Below, one piece after another: positions 63,856-64,000 of a DNA stretch of 64,000 bases. Source of the stretch: an uncultured bacterium (GTDB lineage: Bacteria > Cyanobacteriota > Vampirovibrionia > Gastranaerophilales > Gastranaerophilaceae); assembly GCA_949300485.1 (NCBI GenBank), contig CASGEL010000008.1, positions 1 to 64,000 on the forward strand. Direction: 5' to 3'. A model generated the notes under the pieces. The model was not told the DNA's origin. It ran no database searches and saw only the letters and a list, made by a program, of their open reading frames with translations. A program made the translations under genes and the position numbers. Within the stretch, counting starts at the first letter, position 1. The number at the start of each line of letters is the position of its first letter.

Positions 63856-64000
63856 ATGCATTTAGGAAATGGTATTATATGTCCTGTTACAGGAATTCCA
63901 ATGCTTGCGATAGCAGGAGTTACAGCTTTTTACGCATTAAAAAAAGCAAGAAAAGATTTTTCAAAGGATAAAATCCTTCCTGCAATAACAGTTACAGGTT
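63856..64000 (+). CDS. cbiM: ECF-type nickel/cobalt transporter permease CbiM, partial
   Basis: Only the first 48 codons are in the window: MHLGNGIICPVTGIPMLAIAGVTAFYALKKARKDF, the typical CbiM/NikM start. The N-terminal Met-His of these proteins takes part in metal binding. AGGAG lies 8 nt before the ATG, 2 nt after the larC stop, so it is part of the lar operon and would supply nickel for LarC. Confidence 0.88.
   Translation, partial: MHLGNGIICPVTGIPMLAIAGVTAFYALKKARKDFSKDKILPAITVTG

Overview
The window is AT-rich (roughly two thirds A+T) and its gene content points to a non-photosynthetic relative of Cyanobacteria, most likely a gut Gastranaerophilales (Melainabacteria / Vampirovibrionia) bacterium. 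This lineage call is inferred from content, not from a search. The reasons are: a Ycf46-type AAA ATPase next to DUF1257 (Ycf35-like) and DUF2997 genes; a strictly anaerobic fermentative set (pyruvate formate-lyase, its activase, HydE, many ferredoxin-type proteins); a Gram-negative envelope (TolC/RND/MFP pump, AsmA-like protein); and several unassigned proteins that begin with a short [ILV]-[ST]-F-G motif. No photosynthesis gene, prophage, CRISPR array or intact insertion sequence was seen.

Layout. 1-600: end of a TPR gene and tRNA-Ser(UGA). 700-8730: ferredoxin-nitroreductase, GtrA, a three-gene tolC/RND/MFP operon and its divergent MarR regulator. 8776-23082: a giant TPR protein, tag, two related membrane proteins, hydE, an acyl-ACP thioesterase with an acyl-CoA/ACP ligase, an AsmA-like protein, a WG-repeat protein, and a dmeF-dmeR metal-efflux pair with a palindromic operator. 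23244-31887: YkgJ-type cysteine protein, a GH13-like barrel, pflA, an Ala/Gly/Glu/Lys-repeat protein, a pyruvate formate-lyase split into two genes, and a GH77-like membrane-anchored probable pseudoenzyme. 32116-34768: anchored flavodoxin, a broken YD-repeat gene and tRNA-Ser(GGA). 34818-40430: a six-gene minus-strand cluster (DUF2997, duplicated DUF1257 protein, AAA ATPase, NrdG-like radical SAM, two membrane helix-hairpin-helix proteins). 40493-55111: housekeeping and small envelope genes (aroA, clpB, dut, alaS, tRNA-Arg, TM2 and DUF2752 proteins, a trypsin-like protein lacking its catalytic His). 55287-64000: cutA, then a long plus-strand run: flavodoxin, Tat-exported aldo/keto reductase lipoprotein, membrane polyferredoxin, tatA, tatC, a frameshifted CheR-like gene, a membrane protein, larB, larC and the start of cbiM.

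How it fits together. Pyruvate is probably cleaved to formate and acetyl-CoA by a PFL reconstituted from two polypeptides. Electrons appear to be handled by ferredoxin and flavodoxin proteins, one set exported through a co-encoded Tat system. Nickel handling appears twice: efflux (dmeRF) and cofactor synthesis with uptake (larB, larC, cbiM).

Most notable observations: (1) the split PFL with a separate 78-residue glycyl-radical subunit; (2) the AAA/DUF1257/DUF2997/radical-SAM/HhH cluster, three of whose proteins end in the same G-R-x-x-D-x tail; (3) three promoters with the 19-bp spacer and dyad typical of MerR-family control, in front of two flavodoxin genes and larB; (4) promoter -10 boxes lying exactly 6 nt from the start codon of several genes without a Shine-Dalgarno, suggesting leaderless mRNAs.
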